This document shows positions 1 to 7,258 of a stretch of DNA of 27,215 nt, piece after piece. The position numbers and the translations under genes are program-made. Within the stretch, counting starts at the first letter, position 1; every line of letters begins with the position of its first letter. The notes beneath the pieces were generated by a model. It saw nothing but the letters and a program-made list of their open reading frames with translations, did not search any database and was not told where the DNA came from. This DNA is from Thermoplasmata archaeon. GTDB taxonomy: Archaea; Thermoplasmatota; Thermoplasmata; Thermoplasmatales; Thermoplasmataceae. The stretch covers positions 1 through 27,215 of the forward strand of contig JAJZOK010000077.1 of NCBI GenBank assembly GCA_021811525.1, read 5' to 3'.

Positions 1-53
1 TGTCAGTGCCCGCGGAAAATAATAATACGGCCTTTGCATTATTCTGGCTTGCA

Positions 54-126
54 GGGCTTGTGGTCTAGCGGTTATGACGTCGCTCTCACACAGCGGAGGT
101 CACCGGTTCAAATCCGGTCAAGCCCA
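54..126 (+). tRNA. tRNA-Val (CAC anticodon)
   Basis: The full cloverleaf can be folded. The acceptor stem GGGCTTG (54-60) pairs with CAAGCCC (119-125), followed by discriminator A126. The D stem is GTC/GAC. The anticodon stem 80-84/92-96 closes a 7-base loop CTCACAC with anticodon CAC at 87-89, which reads the valine codon GTG. The T stem ACCGG/CCGGT (102-106/114-118) closes loop TTCAAAT. There is no intron and no encoded CCA. The 3' end is reused as the presumed integration site of the islands to its right, and the gene is left intact by the insertion. The bases before it (1-53) show no gene. Confidence 0.97.
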
Positions 127-130
127 TTAA
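115..130 (+). repeat. attL-like site: 3' end of tRNA-Val
   Basis: The 16 bases cggtcaagcccattaa cover the last 12 bases of the tRNA gene plus 4 flanking bases. They recur exactly at 7694-7709 and 26527-26542 in the same orientation; the match to the 7.7 kb copy runs 18 bases. Archaeal integrative elements commonly use tRNA 3' ends as attachment cores. Bases 131-289 to the right hold no recognisable gene and no integrase fragment. Confidence 0.75.
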
Positions 131-289
131 AATTCTATACTGACTATATTTTCAGGCCCATTTTAAATTCCAACACTGAATAGAGCCTTATTTCATCAAG
201 TCAACCTGGGAAGACAACTTCTCATTCTACAATATTCGGTTAGGAGATTAAGCAAATCCCAGCCGAACCATACTTAAACAATTCATGTC

Positions 290-688
290 TCAGTCTGATG
301 ACGTCTCTTCAATTAGATGAAACAACGGCATTAAACGCTCCCTTACATCCTGGCCGAATTTGGTCAGGGAATAAGTGACCCCATCGACATCTTCCCTTCT
401 TTCGATCATTCGGAAATACTGAAGTTCCTTCAGCCTCCTTGAGATAATTGTTGAACTTGAAAAAGGTATATCCAGAAGTATTTCATTGAAATTCTTCGTG
501 TTTCCCCTGTTTCCTATTACGCCCAGCACAAATACAGTGTATTTCTTGCCGATTAGGTTAAGCAGAGGGATAGAGGGATCAACACACACTGTGGATTCAT
601 GGTCTTCGATCATGCAAGCCTTGTTCTTGTTTTCGATTCGGACCCGCTCTTTATTTTGAATGCTGCCCAATTTCTTCCTACATACCAT
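290..688 (-). CDS. HxlR-family winged-helix transcriptional regulator
   Basis: This 132-residue protein has the HxlR winged-helix pattern. A cysteine followed by DPSIPLLNLIGKKYTVFVL (from about residue 35) corresponds to the family's Cys-Pro...LIGxKW start. The recognition helix SSSTIISRRLKEL and the wing DGVTYSLTKFGQDV follow. The N-terminal extension (1-34) adds Cys3 and Cys25. HxlR proteins bind DNA as dimers and several sense thiol or aldehyde stress through the N-terminal cysteine. The gene is divergent from the HMA/merA operon across 59 bp, so the likely job is control of mercury resistance; that is inference from position. The ATG at 688 is the first in frame. A shorter start near residue 26 (MIEDH) would suit the usual family length of about 110-120. 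Confidence 0.8.
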   Translation of the reverse strand: MVCRKKLGSIQNKERVRIENKNKACMIEDHESTVCVDPSIPLLNLIGKKYTVFVLGVIGNRGNTKNFNEILLDIPFSSSTIISRRLKELQYFRMIERREDVDGVTYSLTKFGQDVRERLMPLFHLIEETSSD

Positions 689-747
689 CCAATAAGGTAA
701 AAAAAAGTTTACGTTTCCGTATTAATATTTGCCAGCAATGTAAAAGC
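689..747. promoter_or_regulatory. Divergent promoter region, HxlR regulator / mercury operon
   Basis: This 59-bp AT-rich spacer contains a TATA-like tattaatatt (about 720-729) some 20-25 bases before the ATG at 748. An A/T run (700-711) lies on the HxlR side. The imperfect inverted repeat GTAAA...GTTTAC around 698-713 could be an operator, but no second copy was found to support it. Confidence 0.45.
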
Positions 748-981
748 ATGTCAGGAGAAAATGTAAAACTTAGAATATATGGAATGACCTGCGACGACTG
801 TGTTAAGACAGTGAGTCGTGGCCTAAAGAATCAGGATGGTGTGATTGATGTCAAGATATCTCTGAATGATGGCACCGGAGAAGTTGAAGTTGAGTCAGGT
901 AAGGTAAAACCAGAGGAACTTCTCAAAAACAGGGTATTCGGAAAGCCTTCACATTACAGGGCGACCCTGATGGACCAGTAA
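748..981 (+). CDS. Heavy-metal-associated (HMA) domain protein, MerP/CopZ-like
   Basis: This 77-residue cytoplasmic protein is one HMA domain. GMTCDDC at residues 12-18 supplies the metal-binding pair Cys15/Cys18, and the rest follows the beta-alpha-beta-beta-alpha-beta pattern (DGVIDVKISLNDGTGEVEVE). It has no signal peptide, unlike the periplasmic MerP of proteobacteria. It precedes merA by only 13 bp, so it probably hands Hg(II) to the reductase, which here lacks the N-terminal HMA domain many MerA proteins carry. A copper chaperone (CopZ-like) is the alternative. The operon context favours mercury. Confidence 0.85.
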   Translation: MSGENVKLRIYGMTCDDCVKTVSRGLKNQDGVIDVKISLNDGTGEVEVESGKVKPEELLKNRVFGKPSHYRATLMDQ

Positions 982-994
982 AGGGTGTATTGAT

Positions 995-2434
995 TTGAAC
1001 AGTGAAGTACAGAAATTCGATCTTGTAATACTTGGAAGAGGCGCAGCTGCATTTTCAGCCGCAATAAAGGCATCGGAACTCAGCAACGGTGAGATGACAA
1101 TTGCCATGATCGGAACGGGGCCGCTCGGAGGTACTTGCGTCAATGTCGGCTGTGTCCCATCGAAATACCTGCTTGAGGCATCCCATTTGGTTTTCAGGCC
1201 AGAACATCCTCAGATGATCGGAATACACACAACTCCGGTGAAATATGACTTTTCGGAAGTAATGAACGGTCTGAGGTTATATGTTGGACACGCAGGGGAT
1301 TCAAAATATATGCAGGTGATTGAAAACTACAGCAATGTGAAACTTTTCACAGGACTGGGCAGATTTGTGGATAAGAAGACGATAATGATATCTGATTCAG
1401 AAGGGAGCGAGAACAAAAGGGTATCCGGATCCAACATCCTCATTTCAACCGGATCGCATCCCACAATACCGAATACCCAGGGTTTGAAGGAAACAGGATT
1501 TCTCACAAGCGACACCATATGGGAAATTAAAGATCTACCGGAATCTGTTGCCATCATAGGTGGAGGTGCCATTGGTCTTGAGATGGGACAGGCACTGTTG
1601 CATTTTGGATCGGAAGTAACTGTGATTGAAGCTCTTGATTCACTCCTTCCGCAGACTGAGCCTGAGATCGGCCTGGCCCTGAAGAAGAGCCTTGAGAAGG
1701 AAGGAATGAAATTCCACCTGCGGGCCAGGGTGAGCGGAGTAACAAAAACAGGGAACGGGAAATCAGTCGAGGTTATAACACACAGGGGAAAGGAGAAAGT
1801 GGATGCCCAGGAAATCATTGTTGCAACGGGCAGGTCACCGAACACAGCTTATCTTAACCTGGAAGCTGCCGGAGTTGAAACGGACTCCAGGGGGCAGATA
1901 GTCACTTCAGATTCCATGAAAACATCTGTTCCTGGCATCTTTGCGGCAGGTGACTGTGTTTCCAAAAGGTTGTTCCTAGAAACTCTTGCAGCAAGAGAAG
2001 GCGTCATAGCGGTGAGCAACATGTTCGGCGAAGATCTGAAGATAGATTACGGTTCTGCAACATGGGCCGTAATTACAAGCCCGCAGGTTGCGGGTGTTGG
2101 AATGACGGAAAACGAGTTCTCCAAGAAGAACGGATCATGTTCATGCAGGGTATTCTCACTGGAGAACCTCACCAAGGCAAGCATAATGGGAGAAACAGAA
2201 GGCATAATCAAAATCACAGTTGACCCAAATAACAACACCATAGTGGGAATGCACATACTGGCTCCAAATGCCACAGACATCATAACGGAGGGCGCATATG
2301 CTGTCAGGAATGGTTATACCATTGATGATATAATAGCAACAAGCCACATCTTCCCATCCATATCTGAGGGAGTCAAGCTTGCGGCTCAGTCATTCATCAG
2401 GGATATCTCTAAAATGGCGTGTTGCGTGGAGTGA
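995..2434 (+). CDS. merA: Mercuric reductase MerA
   Basis: This flavoprotein disulfide oxidoreductase (479 aa) should reduce Hg(II) to volatile Hg(0) with NAD(P)H. The FAD-binding GRGAAA motif is at about 14-19, and the redox-active pair Cys48/Cys53 sits in GGTCVNVGCVPSK. The NAD(P) motif GGGAIGLEMG is near residue 190, and the second FAD motif ending in AAGD is near 310. The C-terminal pair Cys476-Cys477 (MACCVE) is the feature that separates MerA from dihydrolipoamide and glutathione reductases. The family's catalytic-His segment reads FPSISEG, with Phe at the His/Tyr position. Translation starts at TTG 995: the ribosome site agggtg (982-987) stands 7 bases before it and no ATG is near. It belongs to the HMA-merA-DUF302 operon. 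Confidence 0.93.
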   Translation: MNSEVQKFDLVILGRGAAAFSAAIKASELSNGEMTIAMIGTGPLGGTCVNVGCVPSKYLLEASHLVFRPEHPQMIGIHTTPVKYDFSEVMNGLRLYVGHAGDSKYMQVIENYSNVKLFTGLGRFVDKKTIMISDSEGSENKRVSGSNILISTGSHPTIPNTQGLKETGFLTSDTIWEIKDLPESVAIIGGGAIGLEMGQALLHFGSEVTVIEALDSLLPQTEPEIGLALKKSLEKEGMKFHLRARVSGVTKTGNGKSVEVITHRGKEKVDAQEIIVATGRSPNTAYLNLEAAGVETDSRGQIVTSDSMKTSVPGIFAAGDCVSKRLFLETLAAREGVIAVSNMFGEDLKIDYGSATWAVITSPQVAGVGMTENEFSKKNGSCSCRVFSLENLTKASIMGETEGIIKITVDPNNNTIVGMHILAPNATDIITEGAYAVRNGYTIDDIIATSHIFPSISEGVKLAAQSFIRDISKMACCVE

Positions 2435-2439
2435 TAGAA

Positions 2440-2814
2440 ATGAAAGTGAAAGAAATAATATCAAAATTCGGATTCGAAAAGACAGTTGAGCTTCTTGAGA
2501 AATCAGTGAGTGAGAATGGCTTGAAAGTCGTCTCAGTCATAGATGCACAGGCAAATTTGAAGAAAATTGGCGTTGAAACAGGTGGAAACAAAATTCTGGA
2601 GGTTTTCAACCCAAAACTTGCCAAGGAAGTTTTTGAACGTGACCTTAGGGCAGGCATAATTCCACCTTTAAGAATTTACATCTACGATGCACAAGAGGAA
2701 ATCCATGTGACCGCACAGATCGCAGAGGAACTATTTTCCCAGTACAATGGACTGAAAGAACTCGCAAGAAAAGTTGACGGGATGATAGATTCTGTCTTAA
2801 AGTCAGTAGAATAA
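2440..2814 (+). CDS. DUF302 family protein
   Basis: This 124-residue soluble protein matches the DUF302 pattern: hydrophobic strand KVVSVIDAQANLKKIGVET, then ILEVFNPKLAKEVFERD, then PPLRIYIYDAQEEIHVTA. The family has no firmly assigned reaction. It is often found near metal-resistance and redox genes. The start is the ATG at 2440, because ggagtgat (2428-2435) is a strong ribosome site 4 bases before it. A start at 2419 would run inside merA. It lies 5 bp after the merA stop and is therefore co-transcribed. A role in mercury or thiol stress is inference from the operon. Confidence 0.8.
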   Translation: MKVKEIISKFGFEKTVELLEKSVSENGLKVVSVIDAQANLKKIGVETGGNKILEVFNPKLAKEVFERDLRAGIIPPLRIYIYDAQEEIHVTAQIAEELFSQYNGLKELARKVDGMIDSVLKSVE

Positions 2815-2883
2815 CAGGTTGATCTGATGAAGGAAACGAGTAATTCTAATGCAAACTTCAATTGCCACAACGTCAATTTATAA

Positions 2884-3339
2884 CTACCCATATTTTTCCA
2901 TTATGAAAGATGCAGACATCAAAGCTATCAGGGCTAGCACAGAAGAGATTGTGAAATCCAGCGGATCTCCGGCTATATAGGAGAATATTGTCAGGGCTAT
3001 TGCTGGAGGGTGTGTGAACTTCGTGAATGTAATGAACGCTGAAACAATTACAACATTGGCCAGCATACTGCCCAGATTTGATCCCACAAGCAAATGCAGC
3101 AAATCAGAGGAAAGTATGACAACTGCATAGGTGATAAAAATATTTATTCTGCTCGCATTCTTGGCTTTCCTCTGGAAAACCATAATGTAAGCCGAAACTG
3201 CGTAGGGAGGTGCCAATATATAATTTCCCCTGAAGGCTAACAAGGAAAAAATAACTGCTACAATAGCAAGAAATACCCCATAATCCATGACTTTTGCTAA
3301 AGCAACCTGATCCGGGAAATTGCGCAAGAATGAATCCAT
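2884..3339 (-). CDS. HPP family integral membrane protein
   Basis: This 151-residue membrane protein has about four to five hydrophobic helices (around 20-38, 42-56, 68-82, 88-105 and 115-145). The family signature His-Pro-Pro is in FTHPPAIALTIF at about 108-119. HPP-family proteins are four-helix membrane proteins; some act in nitrite transport, but most are uncharacterised. It follows osmC on the same strand after a 21-bp gap, so the two are probably one transcript. It converges on the DUF302 gene, with 69 bp between the two stops. Substrate unknown. Confidence 0.78.
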   Translation of the reverse strand: MDSFLRNFPDQVALAKVMDYGVFLAIVAVIFSLLAFRGNYILAPPYAVSAYIMVFQRKAKNASRINIFITYAVVILSSDLLHLLVGSNLGSMLANVVIVSAFITFTKFTHPPAIALTIFSYIAGDPLDFTISSVLALIALMSASFIMEKYG

Positions 3340-3360
3340 TTCATTACAAGAATTGGTAGA

Positions 3361-3873
3361 TTAAATACCGTTTACCTCTATTTGGCCCATTTCAGTACCA
3401 TTTATATTCAACAAACCTTTTACATCACAGGCTTTCGAAAGAGTGTTTGTTATATAGCAATCTGAGGCAGCATTGGAGGCTAGTTCCATAAGCATGTCAT
3501 TCGCTTCACTGGACCTTATGTTAACATAATAATTAATTTCAGTGAAAGACCTTGGCCTGCTCACGCTGAATTTGCCTTCCACACGGATGGTGAGAGAGTC
3601 AATCATTAATCCCATGGAACTGGCGTGCTCTCCATAGTGTATCATCTGGCACATGCCCAGACTGGATGCAAAATATGCCAGAGGACTCGGACCGCTTTCG
3701 TCAGAGACCCATGAAAATTCCTGATTGTCAGGATTAGCCACTGAGAACAGGTTGTTTCCTTTCTTTACTGTAACACTTACCTTGGAAAAAACATCTCCCT
3801 TCTGATCAAACCTTGAAAAACGTTCCATACGTTCTTTCATTCTCTGCTTGAAGTCCTCGTCGAATTGAACCAT
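3361..3873 (-). CDS. OsmC/Ohr-family protein
   Basis: This 170-residue protein shows the OsmC fold markers. Cys75 lies in the helix segment PSPLAYFASSLGMCQM and Cys139 in DCYITNTLSKA. These fit the two family cysteines that reduce organic hydroperoxides in OsmC and Ohr. A third cysteine, Cys149, follows. The N-terminus (1-30) is a charged extension. The protein should be cytoplasmic and act against peroxide or reactive sulfur/thiol stress. Whether it is OsmC, Ohr or a related hydrolase-like member cannot be settled by eye. A copy of CAACCGTTG lies 39 bp before its start, shared with the regulator and membrane-protein genes to the right. It forms an operon with the HPP gene. Confidence 0.85.
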   Translation of the reverse strand: MVQFDEDFKQRMKERMERFSRFDQKGDVFSKVSVTVKKGNNLFSVANPDNQEFSWVSDESGPSPLAYFASSLGMCQMIHYGEHASSMGLMIDSLTIRVEGKFSVSRPRSFTEINYYVNIRSSEANDMLMELASNAASDCYITNTLSKACDVKGLLNINGTEMGQIEVNGI

Positions 3874-3910
3874 GGGGTTGGAATTTTCAATGGGTTCTTA
3901 ATCCCTCACA

Positions 3911-3923
3911 GTCAACCGTTGAC
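3911..3923. promoter_or_regulatory. Predicted operator 1 (GTCAACCGTTGAC) ahead of osmC
   Basis: This is a perfect 13-bp inverted repeat with one central base. Its core CAACCGTTG (3913-3921) is 39 bp from the osmC ATG, just upstream of a weak TATA-like attaag on the minus strand. The same core occurs at 4697 and 4808. The position upstream of the TATA box suits an activator, but repression by blocking TFB is also possible. Confidence 0.65.
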
Positions 3924-3938
3924 GCACCCCTGTCTTTC

Positions 3939-4658
3939 TCAAATAGTAACTATTCTGCCAAGGGCAGTTATTTCCACCTCAATCCTGCCTCTTGCTTTCC
4001 TGTCTACTGATACCAGGCCAAGGTCGACAAGTCCCTGAGAGTCCTCAGTTCCATTCATATGCCTGCTGATAAGCGCTTTATCAAGGCCCGTAATTTCGGA
4101 TAATTGCTCCAGACTTTCGACCTTGCCTTTCCTCCTTGCCAGTGCAGATAGGATTGATAACTTTGTTTCGGAGAGGATTTTCTGGTACCCGAGCTTCAGT
4201 ATAGGCAACATGTGGACACCGGCCTGATCGATCCAGAAGGCTCTTATGCCAAATATGAAGGCTGAAGAAATTGCAGTACATGACAGAAGTTTCCCACCCT
4301 CAGTTACGTTCAAGAAAATGTCTTCATATTCAGCACAGTGTTCTTTGTACACGGACTTGACTGCATCCAGCACCTCATTCAGTTCTCCAGATTTAATCCT
4401 GACTTCCTCTACCCGGGTCATGAGGGCACCAGTTATCTGTTTCACAAAATCATTGAACGGAACGTCATTAATAGGAACCCCTTTTCCCCTGACCTCTTCA
4501 TGTATTATCACCATCTTGTCAAGTGGAAGCAACCTTATTCCCGATCGTATCCCTTTGTAGGATTGGCCATCTGTATAAAGGGCAATCTGAAGAGTTTTCT
4601 TCGGATCCCCTGCATCATCTGCCATATTCCTTAGAAAACACTCATCACTATTAGACAT
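3939..4658 (-). CDS. Probable CARF-domain winged-helix regulator (Csa3 / HFX_2341-like)
   Basis: This protein of 239 residues has two parts. Residues about 20-155 look like a Rossmann-type CARF sensor: strand ALYTDGQSYKGI, then LDKMVIIHEEV, and the ligand-site-like LNVTEGGKLLSCTAI at about 116-130. Residues about 160-239 are a winged helix (TKLSILSALARRKGKVES, LDKALISRHMNG, wing GRIEVEITALGRIV). CARF domains bind cyclic or linear oligoadenylates in type III CRISPR signalling, yet some archaeal members are encoded away from CRISPR loci. No CRISPR array or cas gene is in this window. The conserved palindrome occurs 38 bp before its own start, so autoregulation is likely. The CARF assignment is from pattern only; MarR/ArsR-like with an unrelated sensor is the alternative. 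Confidence 0.65.
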   Translation of the reverse strand: MSNSDECFLRNMADDAGDPKKTLQIALYTDGQSYKGIRSGIRLLPLDKMVIIHEEVRGKGVPINDVPFNDFVKQITGALMTRVEEVRIKSGELNEVLDAVKSVYKEHCAEYEDIFLNVTEGGKLLSCTAISSAFIFGIRAFWIDQAGVHMLPILKLGYQKILSETKLSILSALARRKGKVESLEQLSEITGLDKALISRHMNGTEDSQGLVDLGLVSVDRKARGRIEVEITALGRIVTI

Positions 4659-4696
4659 GGCTTATCATTCTGTAGAATATTACTAACTTTATCCAG

Positions 4697-4705
4697 CAAC
4701 CGTTG
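4697..4705. promoter_or_regulatory. Predicted operator 2 (CAACCGTTG) ahead of the CARF regulator
   Basis: This second copy of the palindromic core is 38 bp from the regulator's ATG (4658). It is followed on the minus strand by TATA-like gataaagttagtaat. Together with operator 3 it lies in the 204-bp divergent spacer. Confidence 0.65.
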
Positions 4706-4807
4706 ATGGAAACAATATGAACTTGGAGTGGTCATTTCTATGGCAAATGATACAGGTAGACCGTTACCAATTCAAACACTTCAGCTTAAAATCCCTACTT
4801 TCAGGGG

Positions 4808-4816
4808 CAACCGTTG
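4808..4816. promoter_or_regulatory. Predicted operator 3 (CAACCGTTG) ahead of the zinc-finger membrane protein
   Basis: The third copy of the core is 46 bp before the ATG at 4863 and about 10 bp upstream of the TATA-like cttaaata (4827-4834). The TATA-to-ATG distance implies a very short leader. Confidence 0.65.
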
Positions 4817-4862
4817 ACAGAAGCCGCTTAAATACTAACTCAGAATGAAAAAATAGATTAAC

Positions 4863-5444
4863 ATGACTGAAAACACTTGTGATGTATGCAGCATGTCATT
4901 TGACTCAAAAGAGAGCCTGATTGATCATGCCAAATTGCACATGAAAAATGTAAAGACTGTAACGAACTCCGGCAGAGCCTTGATATCTGCTGTTATAGGA
5001 GGAATAGTAGGTGGAGTCCTGATGCTCCTTGTATTGATGGGGGGCGCCTCAGGAATGGGGCTTTCTTCAACAACATTTGCCTTAGTAATGGGGATGGGTC
5101 TTGGAGCATCAATGGGTTCTGCTGTAATGATTGGTGTACTTGGGCATTTCATAGTTAGTATTGTCGCAGGAGCAATATTTGGTGCAATTGTATCATATGT
5201 AAAGCCTTTTAGAATGAAAAGTGGCCCACGGTCAATTGGTCTGGGAGTTGCATTTGCCATTGTTCTTTACCTGGTATTCTTCCTGCCCATGGCAATGACA
5301 GTGTTCGCCTCTGTCATGATGAACCTGATGGGCAATAAGGCTGCAATGATGCTGCCCAATGTTCTTCTGATAGGGCTCATAGGACATATTCTGTATGGCT
5401 TCGCTCTCGGTGCGACCGCGTTCTACGTCGGGAAAAAGCTATAA
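4863..5444 (+). CDS. Zinc-finger-tethered integral membrane protein, unrecognised family
   Basis: This protein of 193 residues starts with a C2H2-type finger, Cys6-X2-Cys9-X12-His22-X3-His26 (CDVCSMSF...LIDHAKLH). About four Gly/Met-rich hydrophobic helices follow, around 39-61, 66-113 (probably two), 123-150 and 163-188. Loops between them are short, so almost everything after residue 38 is in the membrane, with the finger most likely cytoplasmic. I do not recognise the membrane family. The predicted operator and TATA box just upstream place it in the same regulon as osmC and the CARF-like regulator, and the next gene is a disulfide oxidoreductase. A stress-responsive channel, transporter or sensor is possible but unproven. 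Confidence 0.75.
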   Translation: MTENTCDVCSMSFDSKESLIDHAKLHMKNVKTVTNSGRALISAVIGGIVGGVLMLLVLMGGASGMGLSSTTFALVMGMGLGASMGSAVMIGVLGHFIVSIVAGAIFGAIVSYVKPFRMKSGPRSIGLGVAFAIVLYLVFFLPMAMTVFASVMMNLMGNKAAMMLPNVLLIGLIGHILYGFALGATAFYVGKKL

Positions 5445-5493
5445 AACAATTAATAATTTTATATTATTTTATTTTAGGACACAGGTGATTAGA

Positions 5494-6846
5494 GTGGTTT
5501 CAAGATTTGATCTGGTGATAATAGGTTCAGGTTCTGCCGCAACTACAGTTGCATTCAAAGCCCTTGAAGAGGGGAAGAAAATAGCGGTTATAGACCAAAA
5601 AGCAATAGGAGGGACGTGTGCTCTTAGAGGTTGCGATCCAAAAAAGATTCTGGTGGGAGTAACTGATTCCATCGAATCTGCAAAAAGGCTTCAGGGACAT
5701 GGTGTTTCCAATTTTAGAGGAAGCATTGACTGGAGTGAATTAATGGAGTTTAAGCGCTCCTTCACCGATTCTATGTCAAGGGGAATTGAGGAGAGCCTCA
5801 TCAATAGCGGCATTGAAGTAATACATGGAAAGGCAAGATTTGTTGCTCCTGATATGTTGGAAGTTGATGGAAGCAAAATAGGTGCAGAGAAATTCCTGGT
5901 TGCTTCAGGAGTTAAAGCAGCTAACCTTAATTTTCCGGGTTCCGAATACCTACTTGATAATGAGGACTTTCTAAACCTTCCCCAATTACCAGAGAAGCTG
6001 ATTTTTGTTGGTGGAGGCTATATTTCTGTTGAATTTGCCAGTATCGCCAGAAAGGCGGGATCAGAGATTACCATTATCCAGCACTCTGACAGATTGCTCG
6101 TAAATTTCGATAAAGAGATGGCCGATATTCTCACTGGTCATTTGCACAATTCCGGTATCGTGATATTGACAAACACTTCTGTAAAGGAAATAAAGAAAGT
6201 GGAAGGAAAATACGAAATACTGCTCAAAAGAGAAGACCATGACGAACTCGTTTATACAGACCTGGTAGTTCATGGGGCAGGAAGAGAATTCGATTCTGAC
6301 ATGGGTTTAGATGCCGGGAACGTGAAATGGTCCAGAAAAGGAATTGCCGTGAATGAATATCTCCAGAGTGTATCAAATCCCAGAGTCTATGCTGCAGGAG
6401 ATTCTGCTGATACTGCAGGACCAAAGTTGACACCTATTGCCGTCATGGAGGGAAATGTTGCAGTAGAAAACCTCTTGCACGGAAATTCTGCAAAAGCTGA
6501 TTACACTGGAGTTCCCACCACAGTATTTTCCTCTCCCCCGCTTGCAATGGTCGGAATCAATGAAGAAGATGCGACCAAAAAGAGTAATGACACCGTTGTG
6601 AAAAAAGGAGAGATGACTTCATGGTACAATTCAAGGAGAAGGAACATTTCAAAGGCGGCATTCAAGATTATACTTGATAAGGATTCAGATAAAATTCTTG
6701 GTGCACATATTCTGGGAGAGAATTCTGAAGAAGTCATCAACATCTTCTCTCTTGCAATCAGGCTCAATATTAGTGTGAAAACACTACTTTCAACACCATT
6801 CACTTATCCATCTGACACCAACGACATCAAATATATGATAGGATAA
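5494..6846 (+). CDS. MerA-like pyridine nucleotide-disulfide oxidoreductase
   Basis: This FAD protein has 450 residues counted from GTG 5494. The ribosome site ggtgat (5484-5489) stands 4 bases before that codon. Reading back to 5395 would overlap the previous gene and add a non-family N-terminus. The FAD motif GSGSAA is at 11-16 and the redox pair Cys42/Cys47 is in GGTCALRGCDPKK. The NAD(P) motif GGGYISVEFA is near 170 and AAGDSAD near 303. It ends without the CysCys tail of MerA. The catalytic His-Glu segment of glutathione and lipoamide reductases reads YPSDTND here, so His is Tyr and Glu is Asn. A classical dithiol reductase is therefore doubtful; a MerA-like or thiol-disulfide reductase with unknown substrate fits better. 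The AT-rich 49 bp before it may hold its own promoter. Confidence 0.85.
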   Translation: MVSRFDLVIIGSGSAATTVAFKALEEGKKIAVIDQKAIGGTCALRGCDPKKILVGVTDSIESAKRLQGHGVSNFRGSIDWSELMEFKRSFTDSMSRGIEESLINSGIEVIHGKARFVAPDMLEVDGSKIGAEKFLVASGVKAANLNFPGSEYLLDNEDFLNLPQLPEKLIFVGGGYISVEFASIARKAGSEITIIQHSDRLLVNFDKEMADILTGHLHNSGIVILTNTSVKEIKKVEGKYEILLKREDHDELVYTDLVVHGAGREFDSDMGLDAGNVKWSRKGIAVNEYLQSVSNPRVYAAGDSADTAGPKLTPIAVMEGNVAVENLLHGNSAKADYTGVPTTVFSSPPLAMVGINEEDATKKSNDTVVKKGEMTSWYNSRRRNISKAAFKIILDKDSDKILGAHILGENSEEVINIFSLAIRLNISVKTLLSTPFTYPSDTNDIKYMIG

Positions 6847-7003
6847 GAGTTGAAAGGACGCACCTCTCCTGGTTTCCATTTTTCCCCTTAAATTCAGAAA
6901 ATTGGGGTTAGTACTTTATAAGGATATTGCGAAAATCCCGGCAGATTCATTCTGAATGCAATTAGCAAAAAGACAATATGATAAGATCAGGAAAACAAAC
7001 TGG

Positions 7004-7258
7004 TCACTTGTAAATATTCCTTCTATGACCCAGAGATCTAACTATTATGATTTTTCTATTTTCTTCAATATCCACAATCACCCTATAGTCACCGACCCGC
7101 AACTTGTACTCAGTCCTCCCGACCAGCCTCACAAAAAACCTGTGCGGATCACTTCTTGTGCTTTCTATCTTCTGGAAAATTCTCTTGGCCACAGGAATGT
7201 CTAGTGCTCGAAGCTGGAAAAGGGATTCTTCTGAATATTCAATTTCAAAGTCAGTCAC
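7004..7258 (-). CDS. RelE/ParE-superfamily toxin
   Basis: This 84-residue protein has the RelE pattern. An N-terminal strand FEIEYSEES is followed by helix segment VAKRIFQKIESTRSDPHRF, then the core YKLRVGDYRVIVDIEENRKIIIVRSLGHRRNIYK. Conserved Arg and Tyr/His residues of the mRNA-cleaving members (KLRVGDYR, HRRNIYK) are present. RelE toxins cut mRNA on the ribosome; ParE relatives poison gyrase, and the two cannot be separated here. The start ATG overlaps the antitoxin stop by 4 bases (ATGA), the normal order and coupling of the pair. It lies near the right end of island A, where it may stabilise the element. Confidence 0.88.
   Translation of the reverse strand: MTDFEIEYSEESLFQLRALDIPVAKRIFQKIESTRSDPHRFFVRLVGRTEYKLRVGDYRVIVDIEENRKIIIVRSLGHRRNIYK

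Noticed and set aside
4717..4848. A 43-codon frame in the spacer between the CARF-like regulator and the membrane protein.
   Set aside because: It contains the third operator and the TATA box of the next gene and has no protein-like pattern.
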